64,000 nt of DNA, taken from contig NC_080574.1 of assembly GCF_029962835.1 (NCBI RefSeq), positions 26,386,001 to 26,450,000 on the forward strand. Direction: 5' to 3'. Shown here piece after piece: positions 49,812 to 61,556 of this stretch; position 1 is the first letter of the stretch; every line of letters begins with the position of its first letter. A program made the translations under genes and the position numbers. The DNA is from Magnolia sinica. Lineage: Eukaryota; Streptophyta; Magnoliopsida; Magnoliales; Magnoliaceae. The notes under the pieces were generated by a model that had not been told where the DNA came from, did no database searches, and worked only from the letters and a program-made list of their open reading frames with translations.

Positions 49812-50282
49812 AAGTGGGACACAACCACAAAAAACATGAGCCGCCCCCCTTGTTGAGATTGAAAACACTGTTCAAAGATGTGGGTCGCCCGATTAATAAT
49901 TAGGCTGGGTGTGGGTATAAATCCATACTCGAACATGGCCTTAACCAAATTAATTTACATAATAAATAGGTACATTTTAAATTCATAAAGTTCTTAAAAA
50001 AAGATATATTCATTACAACATTGATCATGGCTCACTTGATGAGCCCATCAACCTCATCCATATTAATGCAAGTTAAAACCAATGAGCAGGTGGGTCTCAC
50101 CAAGAAAATGTCCAAGCCCAAAAAATCACTTTGATCTTGCAAAACCCATGTAAATTAGATACACACAATCAAATTTTTTTTTTTATTTATATTTTTATCA
50201 TTGAGTTTTCTTATGCACACATGATCTATGGATTAGTCTATTTGTAAGACTAGTCGTGTTGAAGCCACTTGATAAGCAATTC
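49812..50282 (+). repeat. Local second copy of 48622-49114, rearranged
   Basis: 49812-50010 repeats 48622-48820, and 50058-50282 repeats 48892-49114. The 70-bp segment between them at 48821 is replaced here by about 45 unrelated bases (cattacaacattgatcatgg onward). Unit 2 has only one copy of this sequence, so unit 1 gained the duplication together with the miniature element in between. Confidence 0.8.
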
Positions 50283-50478
50283 CTATGCCTTTTGTTTTCA
50301 ATTTTTTTTTTCCTTCAAAGTAAATCATATCTGTTGGTTTAATGTCCCAGCTTTGATATGGTTTCATCCGTCTTCAAGCTTATCGAGCAAGGTCTTAACA
50401 ACAGCCGTTTATGAATCAAGAGGTTGAGCTCAACAAATCTGTTGAAGTTGCATGCACGCACGTGCCCGCGCGCGCGCG

Positions 50479-50509
<31 letters not shown>

Positions 50510-51006
50510 GGGAAAAGGTTCTATGCGATCGAGCTCAGGGAACTTTCCATGAGGTCGAGTTGTGTGAGCCCCACCATGATGTATGTTGAACATCAACACT
50601 AAAATCAGGTGAATACATGCCTAAACCATATAAAGGCACTTGGCGGGGCCCACCTGAAATTTGAATACCTCTGAAACTTGGTCTGACCACTCTTCCAAGT
50701 GGGACACACATAATGGATGGGTTGGATTTGTGAACCACATCTCGGTGGGCCTAACATATGATTATGAATGTTTTAATGGAGGGTAACCCCTCTCAACTTT
50801 TGTACGTGGTGTAACCCACACAAGTCATGGATTAACTTGACTTTTGGCAAGCCTTCCGTACAGCTCGGGCGTATTCTCGCAAAGGAAAATGAGGTGGGCG
50901 TAGTTTCCTAAATGGGCCATAAATGGGTCGTACAGTCGCAAATTTCTCATATATATACACGTGTGCGCGCGCGTGCCCTTTTCTAACCATTCAAGATTTT
51001 GGAGAA
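50283..51006 (+). repeat. Unit 1 distal part with internally deleted miniature element
   Basis: Contains a GC/AC/AT compound microsatellite (50466-50508), then a subfamily B miniature element (50510-50840) that lacks about 100 bp after gaacatcaacac compared with the copy at 56461. It then has unrelated sequence to 51006, including a gtgtgcgcgcgcgtgc alternating run at 50962-50977. Confidence 0.65.
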
Positions 51007-51185
51007 AGTTATTATTGTTTAACATGGTATCAAAGCAAAATGTGAAGGATAAGAGAATTAAGTTTGTAAATATACATCATTTAATATATTCTCTCATGTT
51101 CATCTACTTATTTATTTGGACCATAAGATTAGTTGGTGTGGAATTGCATCCTGCTTTCGGAATCAATGAGAAAGATTAGATTAAT
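51007..51185 (+). repeat. Copia LTR end plus primer-site remnant, copy 1
   Basis: Reads ..attgtttaaca followed by tggtatcaaagc. The second part is one base from TGGTATCAGAGC, the Ty1/copia primer binding site complementary to initiator tRNA-Met. Preceding CA would be the LTR end. The whole 179-bp piece recurs at 57050-57232. No LTR or pol accompanies it. Confidence 0.45.
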
Positions 51186-51359
51186 TATAAGTAGGTAAAT
51201 CAGATCGAGTAGATAGGTCGGCCTCTAGGAAGAGGGTCATTCTGTCGACCACCTTAGTTATAGTAGTCATAACAAAAGGCATAGAAGTCGGAAGCAGGCT
51301 GTAAGGTTTTCATTATGTTAACTTAAATACGATCAATACATAATAAACTATGAATCAGT

Positions 51360-53424
51360 TCTTCAGGGATGATAGATCTTGAGATACTCAGCATTCCAGG
51401 GGTGAGGTAAGAGCTGACCTTCGAGATCTCCAAGGTGGTATGATCCAGGTCGGCTTGTACTTCTTACCATGTAAGGTTCTTCCCAGTTGGAGCCTAAGGT
51501 TCCCGAGGCAAGCTCCTTAGTGTTTTGGAAAGTTCTTCGAAGGACTAAGTCCTCAGCTCGGAACCTCCTAACCTTTACTCTATCGTTATAGAAACGTGTC
51601 ACTTGCTATTATCGGATGACAGTTCGGATCCAAGCTTGTTCCCATCTTTCTTCGAGAAGGTCAAGATCCAGAGCCATCATCTTGGAGTTATGCTACTCAT
51701 CGAATGACTTAGTCTGAGCTGTTGGTAGTCTAATTTCTACTGGGGTAACGACTTCAGCCCTGTAGGTTAAAGAAAAGGGAGTTTCTCCAGTGGTTGTCCG
51801 GGTTGTAGTTCGATATGCCCAAAAAATAGTGGGGAGTTCTTCTACCCATGCTCCCTTGACTTTCTCAAGCTTAGTCTGGGGATGGTGTTTGATGATCTTG
51901 TTAACTATTTTGACCTGCCCATTGACTTGCGGATGCCGTGGTGAAGAATAGACATTCCAAATCCCAAGATTTTCGCACATTCCTTGGAACTACTTATTGT
52001 CAAACCGCTTCCTGTTGTCTGAGATGATTGTGGGGGAATACCAAACCTGCATATAATATTCTTCTACACGAAGTCTGTTATTTTTTGCTCGGTTATTTTT
52101 GCAAGAGGCTTAGCTTCGGCCCACTTCGTAAAATAATCAACTGTAACCACAACAAATTTAGTCTGGCCTTTGCCAGTCCGGAGGGGACCGATGATGTCGA
52201 TCCCCCATTGCGCAAATGGTCATGGTCCGACCATGGGGGTCAATTCTTCAAGAGGCTACCAAGGTATATTTACAGTGTTGCATTTATAGCACCTCCGGGT
52301 GTACTACTGAGCATCGGCCTGAATGGTCAGCCAATAGAACCCATGATGAATGATCTTATGGGCTAAGGCCCGACTTTCGGAGTGGTTTCTGCAAATACCC
52401 TCATGAGTTTCCCTTAGAACATACTCTGCTTCATCAGGTCAGATGCATCTAAGATAAGGGAGATAGAATCCTTTCTTGTAAAAGATGTCATTGACCATGG
52501 CATAGCGTGCCACCCTGGTTCGCAACTTGTGTGCTTCCACTCGATCTTCTTATTAGCTTATCTTCCTTGAGGAAATCGATGATCGGATCCATCCAGGTTG
52601 ACTCCAAGCTTACCGAGAAAACTACGGCAAGGTCGAATTCACTAATGCTCGGTTTGGTAAGGAAATCGATCGAAACTGATCTCCGGATATCATCTTCATC
52701 CGCTGGGGCTAACTTTGCCAACATATCAGCCTTGGAGTTCTCTACTCAAGGGACCAAGCCGACATTGCACTTCTGGAATCTACTGATTAATTCCTTAGCG
52801 TTCCGTAGGTATGCTTTCATGCGTTCCTTCTTAATTTGGTAATCCTCGGATGACCAGCTGTGAATCGCTGAAGACTTCAAGGTATTGGGCTCCCATGGCA
52901 GCTACCAACCTGAGTCTACCGAGCAGGGCTTCGTATTCTGCTACGTTGTTGGAGGCTTGGAATCTAAATCTTAAGGCATATTGCATGCATACGTGATCTA
53001 GAGTCTTTAGGACTATCCCGGCTACACTTGCTTTAGAGTTGGATGAGCCGTCAGCATAGAACGTCCATCTGGGTAGGTCAGGATCAACCTGGGAACTAGA
53101 CATTTGGTCGGGCAGAATGCTTGGAACAAGGTCGGCCTGAACGTTCAAGTCGACTCCTTGTTTGAATGGTGGAGTGAACTCGACAATAAAGTTAGCCACT
53201 GCCTGACCTTTAATAATTGTTCGGGGTTAATACTTGATGTCGAATTCACTTAGTTCGATCGTCCACTAGGTCAGTCTTCTCACTTAGTTCGTTTGCCCAT
53301 TTGGTCAACCGAGGTTGATCGGTCAGGACAATGATGGTGTGAGCCTGGAAGTATGGTCGCAATCGACGAGAGGAAATGACCAGTGCCAACGCCAATTTCT
53401 CTAGCTCTGGGTATCGCGTCTCGG
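51360..53424 (-). pseudogene. Gypsy pol remnant, copy 2 (RNase H and integrase)
   Basis: Same parts as copy 1 but with a better preserved middle. The minus strand around 52150-52040 still encodes a VVTVDYFTKWAEAK-like integrase segment that copy 1 has lost. The extra RNase H at 53199-52831 shows FYADGSSNSKAS, NNVAEYEALL and EVFSDSQLVI. The C-terminal part at 51602-51363 shows VLRRTFQNTKEL and PGSYHLGDLEG. Frameshifts and stops interrupt it, and it breaks at the same RT/RNase H point as copy 1, so truncation preceded duplication. Confidence 0.85.
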
Positions 53425-55895
53425 CTTATCGATAATTCTAAAGTAATACTTTGTTTAATTATTATAACCATATAACTTATGGCTCTAAAACAATAGTTAA
53501 GATCTTAATCAATAGTTAGTTGTAACAAATTAGCCCCCCCTTAAAGGAGTCACTTAACACTTAGGTATAGCTAAGCTACTTAGAAAAAGAGACTTTATAT
53601 GATAAAGAATATAAGTAAGAATGCTTATATTACTAAGAGCTCTAAAGCTTACAATATCTAAGGTCAGTTACAAATGAAGTTTGCGCTCTTTAATTATATA
53701 GAATTGAGAACATTTTGGCTATTCTACGTTAATAATTAGGATGTTGTCATGTGGTAATCATTCTTTTTGTCTAATGTTTTAAATCTATCTGTAATTGGGT
53801 CTGTTAATGGTATTGACCGACCACTCGATTCCATTGAGTAACTATTGATCCCATTGAGAAAATTTTAATTTTTGGCCTTTGCTCATTAGAGAGTTTCTAG
53901 ATTCAAATTGATATGACCAAAAGTGGCTTCGATCATATCAATAGATATCGATGACACTTGATATGATCGAAGCTTCCATCAACCGACTTGCATAGTTTTG
54001 TGAAATTGCAGAATTTGTTTCCCATTTCAATTTTAATTATTTAAAAGGGTTGTAATTGAGGATTATGATTCAAAAAATCATGTCTAGAGTTTTTGGGGAG
54101 CAAAGGGTGAAGAAAAGTTAGGGTTTTATGGTGTTTGAGGTGTACTCTCAATCAGTAAGTTCGTTTTATCTTTTGTACATTAATTTTATAGTGGATTTCG
54201 TTGTCGCCTTATGCATGATTTTTTTTCTCATGAATATTTTTTCATGTAAAACTTTGTGTTTCGTTTATGCTTAGTTAAATTAGTCTCTTATTGTTGATTA
54301 TAACTTAGGGTTGCTTTCACACGTCCCCCAACACATCTCACAACTAAAAATACTCTATTAATTATAACTACTGTGATAAAAACCAAATAGAAAATTCTAG
54401 AAAATTACAAAGATCCAAAATTAGTCTGCATGCTTCTACCATAAAGAATGGCTAAGTTCTGAGAATAGTCGTCTGTAAATGTCCGGTCCTCGAAAAAAGG
54501 CTGACCATGATATGTGTTCCCTAACATTAATGAATGGTGGTAGCCCGAACAGTCACTATCCCTTGTACAATTTGCATGTGTGTAGGTAAATAAAGAAAGT
54601 CCAAACTTGTGGTGTGGATGGAACACATCCCCAGCTTAAATGGACAGCAAGAATTCGAAAGAAAATAATCAGGATCCGAACTTAGCCTGAGATATAAGAT
54701 GCTTGAATCCTCCAAGCACTGCTATTCTTGGGGTGTGGACAGGTTGGTTAGATGCAAATGTATTCCAGATGCAAGTCAGATGAACCGGCCTGTTTAGTAA
54801 ATGGTGTTGAAAACATACCATAGTGACCTAGACAATGATCTGATTGGCCCACCATAGATGAGGAATGCTTAAACATCTAAGGATGCCTGAACACGGCCAA
54901 ATGTGGAAGAGCTAACACAATGCGGTTGATGTAAGGGATAACATCCATATACAGTGGGGCCGATCATATCAACGATAGAATTACCTAGCTAAGACCAAAA
55001 CAGCTAGTGGAATACAGTGAAATAGTAATTTTTCCCTTGGATTATGATTTATATTGTTCATGGCCCATGTATTTGTGCATGTGTTTTGATGCAACACAAT
55101 TAACCTTTTGCTCTAAAAACTCAAACTGATAGAGCATGGCGAATTAATCTCTTGATCTCATAGCTCATGCCCCACATTGCATAGGTTAGGACCTCTGCCA
55201 AACCTCCTTGTGGGCCTCACATCACATGGGTATCGCTTCACACGAGCCACCCACCTCACACGGGCCGCCCACCACGAGCATGTCCCGGCATTCCACAGGC
55301 TACCCTACTCAAGCTCGGTGTGAAAATGCCCCTATATTATGTTTCCATTATGAAAGTGAGGTTCATGGGTCAACAAACCAGACCATTGGTCCAATATTGA
55401 TCCCACCATGGATGGAGAATGCCCTAAAAATATTTCCAATACGCGGATTATAAATTTAAGGGTAGAGATTATCTTAGGCATGGTACATCCAAAGTGGGAC
55501 ACAACCACAAAAAACATGAGCCGCCCCCCTTGTTGAGATTGAAAACACTGTTCAAAGATGTGGGTCGCCCGATTAATAATTAGGCTGGGTGTAGGTATAC
55601 CACTGTCAATGCCGACACTCATGTCTTTGCATGCGCATGGGATATTTGAAAAAGATAAAAGCCTGCTTCCATATTAATGCAAGTTAAAACCACTGAGCAG
55701 GTGGGTCTCACCAAGAAAATGTCCAAGCCCAAAAAATCACTTTGATCTTGCAAAACCCATGTAAATTAGATACACACAATCAATTATTTTTTTTTTTATT
55801 TATATTTTTATCATTGAGTTTTCTTATGCACACATGATCTATGGATTAGTCTATTTGTAAGACTAGTCGTGTTGAAGCCACTTGATAAGCAATTC
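53425..55895. repeat. Duplicated non-coding block, copy 2
   Basis: Near-identical to 46554-49114. Differences noticed are single bases (for example a C instead of T in the C run at 53535, and one extra A near 54115) and a 98-bp deletion at about 55595 between two ggtata words. Confidence 0.85.
55100..55345 (-). repeat. Repeat family copy 2 (gggcattttcacac family)
   Basis: Duplicate of 48230-48475, carried along in unit 2, and related to 61745-62095. Confidence 0.65.
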
Positions 55896-56091
55896 CTATG
55901 CCTTTTGTTTTCAATTTTTTTTTTCCTTCAAAGTAAATCATATCTGTTGGTTTAATGTCCCAGCTTTGATATGGTTTCATCCGTCTTCAAGCTTATCGAG
56001 CAAGGTCTTAACAACAGCCGTTTATGAATCAAGAGGTTGAGCTCAACAAATCTGTTGAAGTTGCATGCACGCACGTGCCCGCGCGCGCGCG

Positions 56092-56122
<31 letters not shown>

Positions 56123-56124
56123 GG

Positions 56125-56429
56125 GACAAGGGTCTATGCGATGAGTCTCAGAAATCTGAACGGTCCACATGAAGAAGAACCTCATAAAACCGCTTGGTAC
56201 GAATTTTTACTTTGATCCAAAACTTCGGTGGGCCATGAAAAATATAAACAGTTTCTTCCCTTGATTTGAATTTATCTTTTCTATTGCCCACCAGAATCTT
56301 AGATCAGGGTGAAATTTCATTTACTTAGGTTTAATGGGATTCCACATCTTATGGACCGTTCGGATTCGACACCCATGACACGTGTACAAAGGTGAGCACG
56401 TGCGTAGGTGAGCATGCCTCTCTCTCTCT

Positions 56430-56463
<34 letters not shown>

Positions 56464-56465
56464 GA
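56125..56465 (+). repeat. Unit-2-specific insertion ending in an (AT)n run
   Basis: Absent from unit 1 at the matching place. It starts gggacaagggtctatgcgat and is followed by gggaaaaggttctatgcgat at 56461, so the two ends share a word and both are preceded by an (AT)n run. This suggests insertion of, or recombination within, related miniature elements at the microsatellite. Confidence 0.6.
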
Positions 56466-57050
56466 AAAGGTTCTATGCGATCGAGCTCAGGGAACTTTCC
56501 ATGAGGTCGAGTTGTGTGAGCCCCACCATGATGTATGTTGAACATCAACACCGTGCATTTGATGGGTCCTCTTTAAATTATGGGAGATCCCAAAATTATG
56601 GGTGATCCCAAAAATCAGCCGTGTACGGAACTCAAGTGGGCCATAACGTCTAAAATCATGTGAATACATGCCTAAAACATATAAAGGCACTTGGCGGGGC
56701 CCACCTGAAATTTGAATACCTCTGAAACTTGGTCTGACCACTCTTCCAAGTGGGACACACATAATGGATGGGTTGGATTTGTGAACCACATCTCGGTGGG
56801 CCTAACATATGATTATGAATGTTTTAATGGAGGGTAACCCCTCTCAACTTTTGTACGTGGTGTAACCCACACAAGTCATGGATTAACTTGATTTTTAAGC
56901 CCTAGGCCCACCATAGAATGGTGCATCTAAATGATGGGGTAGATGTTCGACACACATCACGGTGGGGCCCACACAGCTCAACCTCATGGGAAGTTCCCAT
57001 GAGCTATGTGGGCCCCACCGTGAAGCGTGTCGAACATCAACACCATGCAT
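56461..57050 (+). mobile_element. Miniature TIR element, subfamily B, fullest copy
   Basis: Left end includes gagctcagggaactttccat then gaggtcgagttgtgtgagcc. The right end includes ggtggggcccacacagctca and then cctcatgggaagttcccatg. The terminal parts are inverted with respect to each other. The interior has aatttgaatacctctgaaac and aagtgggacacacataatgg. No coding capacity. Confidence 0.65.
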
Positions 57051-57232
57051 TGTTATTATTGTTTAACATGGTATCAAAGCAAAATGTGAAGGATAAGAGA
57101 ATTAAGTTTGTAAATATACATCATTTAATATATTCTCTCATGTTCATCTACTTATTTATTTGGACCATAAGATTAGTTGGTGTGGAATTGCATCCTGCTT
57201 TCGGAATCAATGAGAAAGATTAGATTAATTAG
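57050..57232 (+). repeat. Copia LTR end plus primer-site remnant, copy 2
   Basis: Same text as 51007-51185 (attgtttaaca then tggtatcaaagc), forming the right border of duplication unit 2. Confidence 0.45.
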
Positions 57233-57666
57233 TAAGACTTTTGGTGGAATGTGAAATGTACTACATTTAGGAGCCGCATGTTGATGCATTCGTTATATCA
57301 TGATGTCCATCATACGGGCCCCTTATACGTGACACTTGAATTGCATTTGAATGTAAGTGACCATGATCAATTGTGAAGTCTAATCCATTTGTTATAATTC
57401 CAACATCCACAGAATGCTAGTCTAATGTAAAATAATGTTTATTTCGGAGGAAGAATTTGAATCCCAACCATAGATCGGATGGTCGTATTTCTATACGGTC
57501 TTCGTGCTTACACAAGGCAGACTAGCGGCAATTTCTTCCCATTCTTCTCACCCACTGCCTCTCCTTCCTTCATCCTGATCTGGACGTATTTTAGAAAATC
57601 TTCAGATTTCGAGTCCGCAAGGTCAGAGCAAGGGCGGGATTTTTGTAGTCATATATAGAAATAGAT
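57233..57666 (+). promoter_or_regulatory. Proximal upstream region and 5' leader of KTI12/DRL1
   Basis: The 434 bp between the tandem duplication and the start codon hold unique-looking sequence. A pyrimidine-rich stretch (about 57525-57570) looks like a plant 5' leader. No convincing TATA box was found at the right distance. The tatata at 57651-57656 is too close to the ATG to be one. Confidence 0.35.
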
Positions 57667-57826
57667 ATGGCGCTCGTCGTGATCTGTGGTCAGCCCTGCA
57701 GCGGCAAATCGACGGCCGCGAATTGCCTCACCCAAGCTCTCCAAGCCCTAGAACTCAAACCAACGGTCAGGGTTGTCGACGAGTCTTCCCTTCATCTGGG
57801 CCGCAATCAAAGCTACGCTGGTAAAC

Positions 57827-57885
<59 letters not shown>

Positions 57886-60812
57886 TCGGCTCAGGTCAGC
57901 TGCAAGTAATACCAAGTACACTCCATGATTCGTTTTGATCTACGTTTGTGAAATTGTTGAAAGCAGATTGTGAATTTTTCGAGAATTTCCGTTGATTTGA
58001 TCTGATTTTAGGGCTTGTAAATAGAACCTGTATAGTAATCAATCCCAAAAACGATCGGGATTTTCATCAGATAGTTTTTTTTTTTTTTAAATTTTTGGTG
58101 GGTTGAGTTAGAGATGGCAATGATTGTTGATTGTAATGTTCTTCCTATCAGTCTGCTGATTAAAGGGTTGTGATCTTCCGAATAAGGAGATTTTCGGGGC
58201 ATCCCCTCACCATGACGGGGGCCATCAGATCAACAGTCTGAATGACTGACCATGGGGCCCCACAAGACTATGGGGCATCCCCTGTCCATGCTGGAGGCCA
58301 TTAGATGAAACAGTCAGTTCTTGTGATCACCGTGGAACACCACAGTAGCTCAGGCAAAGATTAAGGAAATAGAGCAGGAGCTGAAATGGATAAAGGAAAA
58401 TGCCACCATGCTATCACGTTCCATGGTTGTCACTTGAGCAATGATTGTGGTGTTTGGCTGTGAATTTTTGCATGTAGAATCTCTGGTCAATTTCATGCTG
58501 TAGGGGCTTTTGTAGGTTAAGCAGCAATTGATTTAGGCAGGATCCTCACCATACAGCATACTAATGTCGCACTATAGATTGGCACCTGTGGTGTTGTTAT
58601 GAGAAAGTGAACTGGGCACCCTTGTGCCCAGAATATGTGGAAGCCTTATGGGGTTGATTTTGGTTTTGAGTGAGTTTGATGTCTTAACTAGTGCTCTCAC
58701 CAAGTTCAAATGTTTACTTTACAAAAATATCCAACCCAATTGGATAGGCTACCCAATTGAATGGTCAGGTTGATGGTTACCGGACCAATTCACAGTGTGG
58801 ATCTCGAACTGATATGCTTCGAAATTTGAACCAATTCACAATTTGTTTACACCTAATTGACAACGTCCAGTGAATTAATCGAACCCCAAAAACCCTTTAT
58901 CTTTGATAGGTCATTATGTCTGAGCCTAGGAGATGGCATGACTTTTAGGCTGATAAAACAAACATTTCCATCCTCATCAACTCCTGAATTATAAGATCAT
59001 CACCAACATCCTTTAAAGCCCTATCCCAACTAATTTGGGGTTGGCTAAATGTATCATGTTCTGCCATTCCACTCTATCAAGGGCCATATCCTCACTTAAA
59101 CCATAGATCATTGAGTCTTTTCTTACTATCTCCAAGTACGTTCTTTTGGGCCCTCCGCTTGCCCTTTTAGAGACTTGAACCAATTCCTAACTGTTGCAGT
59201 TCTTGGTCTCTGTTGCACATGGCCAAACCATCTAAGTCTACTTTTCCTCATCTTAGTACCTATTGGTGCTTCTTCTAAGTCTCATCAAATACATTAATTT
59301 CTAATTCTATCCTTCCTCATCTTGCCACTCATCCATCTCAACATCCTTATCTCAGCTGTGCTCGTCCTATGAACCCTTTGTTCCTTAACTGCCTAATGTT
59401 TTGTCCTATAAAGCGGGCGTGGTCTTATAGCTATCCAATAAAATTACAGGATACGACAATCAGAATAAACATTTTATAAGACTACAAATCCTTAATATTT
59501 TTGCAAGTATTAAATATTTCCATCATTCTATGCTAAATTCGATGGTGTCACTTAGGGACGGCAGTCCTCTCAGGTTGTCCCTAGTCAATTGTGAAACCAG
59601 GGAAAACCCACCAACAAACCTGATTGAGCCAAAAGAAAAGAAAAGAAAACTAAAATAAAAGAAAGAAAAAGTTAGGAAAGCCAAAGGATAAGGAACTCAA
59701 TTTATTCACAAGTTGTGATTTGAGAGTTATGAACCTGAACCTTAATCAAGTGATCCTGTGAATCAGGTAATTTAGGTCATGGCTAACCATTCCATTTCTT
59801 TACTAGCTGTTTTTCAGTGGGCTTGGGGAATTCTATCATGATGCTCGGCTTAATATTAAGTTTGACGGTGTCACTTAAAAGTGGCATTCTCTTGTATTGG
59901 CTGCGTAATCAACTGGGAAACCAGGGTAAACCAACCAACAACCTTTTTTTTTCCTGTTTAATGAATAACCTTATTTTTTTTGAAGATATAACCAACAACC
60001 TTATTGAAGTTAAGAAAAAAAGGTTGGGGAAGTGTAAGGACAACGGACTTGATTCATTCAGAAGTTGCGAATTGTGAGTTATGAATTTGAACCTCAATTG
60101 AGTGCTCCTGTGAACCAGGTGTCTTAGGTCAGGGTTAACCAATACATTTATTTAATAGGTATTTTTTGTTGGCCTTGGGGAAACCTGTCATGATGTCCAT
60201 AAAAGAACTACTCTACAACAATTACAAAAAAATATGGACTTGGACACCATAAGGAAACCCAACAACAATTTCTTTTCAAAGTGACACCAATCTGAAACCC
60301 AACAAGTTTTCCTTTTCAAGGTGAGTCTCCTAATACCAAGGATATTGGCAGAGAAGAAGATTCACATTGAAAGCAAATGGTGTTTGAAGCAACCTTGAGG
60401 ACGTGATTGTTTTTGGCAGGGATAGGATCTGCGTTTTTTCAATTTGACATAAATCTTGTAAGGATTATTTAGGAATTTGCTTTTGGTCCATTTCCATTTG
60501 TTTATGTCCAGAGAAGGTCAACATGATTCACCTTTTTATTTCTGTTTTATGAATCCATTAGTTCATTAATTTGATTGTACAGTTCTGTTTATAATCTTAT
60601 TACCCATTTAATCACCTATTTGATATGCCTGGAATCACATATAGAGCTTTTAGAAAATATAAGTAGCACATTTTTTGATAATCTTTTTTCCTTTTTGCAT
60701 TTTGATAGATATGACTGCGGAGAAGAACCTAAGGGGGGTGCTCAGATCTGCAGTTGATAGATCCTTATCGAAAGACAATATTATCATTGTGGACTCTTTG
60801 AACAACATCAAG
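57667..60812 (+). CDS. DRL1: KTI12/DRL1 Elongator-associated P-loop protein, exons 1-2 (partial)
   Basis: Exon 1 is 57667-57820 (51 codons plus one base, donor gtaaac) and exon 2 is 60709-60812 (acceptor gatag, donor gtgagg). They join in phase to give 86 residues. MALVVICGQPCSGKST at the N-terminus carries the Walker A/P-loop (GQPCSGKST), and VDRSLSKDNIIIVDSLNNIK carries the Walker B-like segment with Asp before Ser-Leu-Asn. Both fit the KTI12 family, whose plant member DRL1 works with Elongator in tRNA wobble-uridine modification and affects leaf and meristem development. Family length is about 300 residues, so roughly 70 percent is to the right of the window; the next expected exon (starting G-Y-R-Y-E-L-W) is not found before 64000. 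Intron 1 is 2.9 kb with LINE debris. No defect is visible in the two exons. Confidence 0.93.
57825..57882 (+). repeat. Compound (CT)n(CA)n microsatellite
   Basis: Begins five bases after the exon 1 splice donor of KTI12/DRL1. An open frame that reads through it is an artefact. Confidence 0.95.
59011..59440 (-). mobile_element. RTE-type LINE 3' remnant
   Basis: Read on the minus strand it encodes the C-terminal end typical of plant RTE elements: MLRWMSGKMRKDRI, RLRWFGHVQ and DRVEWQNMIHLANP-like segments. It then ends in the familiar aaccccaaattagttggg. Frameshifted and 5'-truncated, it lies inside KTI12/DRL1 intron 1. Confidence 0.85.
59531..60200 (+). repeat. Diverged tandem duplication in KTI12/DRL1 intron 1
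   Basis: Units at about 59531-59840 and 59841-60200 share ggtgtcactta, gaaaccaggg, ttattcacaagttg/ttcattcagaagttg, gagttatgaa, gtgatcctgtgaatcagg/gtgctcctgtgaaccagg, and a cttggggaa..tcatgatg end. Similarity is partial, so it is old. Confidence 0.75.
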
Positions 60813-61360
60813 GTGAGGGGATTGCTTTATATGCGTTCTTTGTTGTTTGAAGATGCTGCTCATGGTTTTTTTTTTTTTTTTAAAAACTAATTGCAGGTGG
60901 TATTTGGTTTGCACTTCATTATTGGCTCACTTACTTTGCCTTCTTGTCTGAGTTTAAATATGAAACCAATATGAGATCTTGTCAAGCATGCTTCTTGTGT
61001 TATGCACTTGGGAGAATTTCCTCATGGCTGGGACTAGCTAACTGGACCAAGTTGGTGTGGAAACTGACTGGGTTGACTGAGTCAATGGGAAATGGTTAAA
61101 GAAGAGCTCATAATCAGGAAAATTCAGAAATAATAAGATAAAGAATATGGGACCAAAGCAAGATAATAATGGATATCTATAATGATAAAGACCAGAGAGA
61201 GACAAAAGTAGGAATGAGAATGGTGGGTGCAGACTTGATGAACAGATTTAACAAGGTCTATAGAAAAAAAGGTACTGAAAAATTTTCAAATGGACTTGTT
61301 GGGGGTCTGAGCTTGAGTCGACTTGTGATTTGGTCAGTCACATTTGATTAAAAATGCTAA
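60813..61360. other. KTI12/DRL1 intron 2, left part
   Basis: No exon. T run at 60865-60880, otherwise unremarkable AT-rich sequence. Confidence 0.5.
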
Positions 61361-61556
61361 GGCTCTGTTTGGTGGGTGCCTAAAAATGAGTTTATCTCAT
61401 TTTAGTTAATGACAATTATGTATTACACATCTTTATCCTAATACGTAATTACTGTTAACATGAACCCATTATGTTTTAGAGATCAATATATGTAATAAAA
61501 AATTGCTGTTAACTAAATGAGATGAACTCATATTTGGGCATTTGGTAAACAGGGCC
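61361..61556. mobile_element. Tourist-like (PIF/Harbinger) MITE
   Basis: Ends GGCTCTGTTTGGTGGGTGCC and the complement of GGCCCTGTTTACCAAATGCC, with the 3-bp duplication TAA on both sides (61358-61360 and 61557-61559). The terminal inverted similarity runs about 65 bp inward. Length 196 bp. All three traits fit Tourist-type MITEs. Confidence 0.85.

Larger units (their letters stand above)
44320..51185. repeat. Tandem segmental duplication, unit 1
   Basis: Unit order is pol remnant, a 2.5 kb non-coding block, nested miniature elements, then a short Copia primer-site piece (51007-51185). The same order is repeated immediately to the right in unit 2. Constant offsets support one event: 6870 bp for 46107-48720 versus 52977-55590, and 6855 bp for the integrase part. 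Unit 1 is longer because it holds an extra 1.17 kb (49115-50282). Confidence 0.85.
51195..57232. repeat. Tandem segmental duplication, unit 2
   Basis: Same component order as unit 1. Compared with unit 1 it lacks the 1.17 kb local duplication and a 98-bp segment. It carries an extra 340 bp at 56125-56465 and a fuller miniature element. Its right border is 435 bp upstream of the KTI12/DRL1 start codon. Confidence 0.85.
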
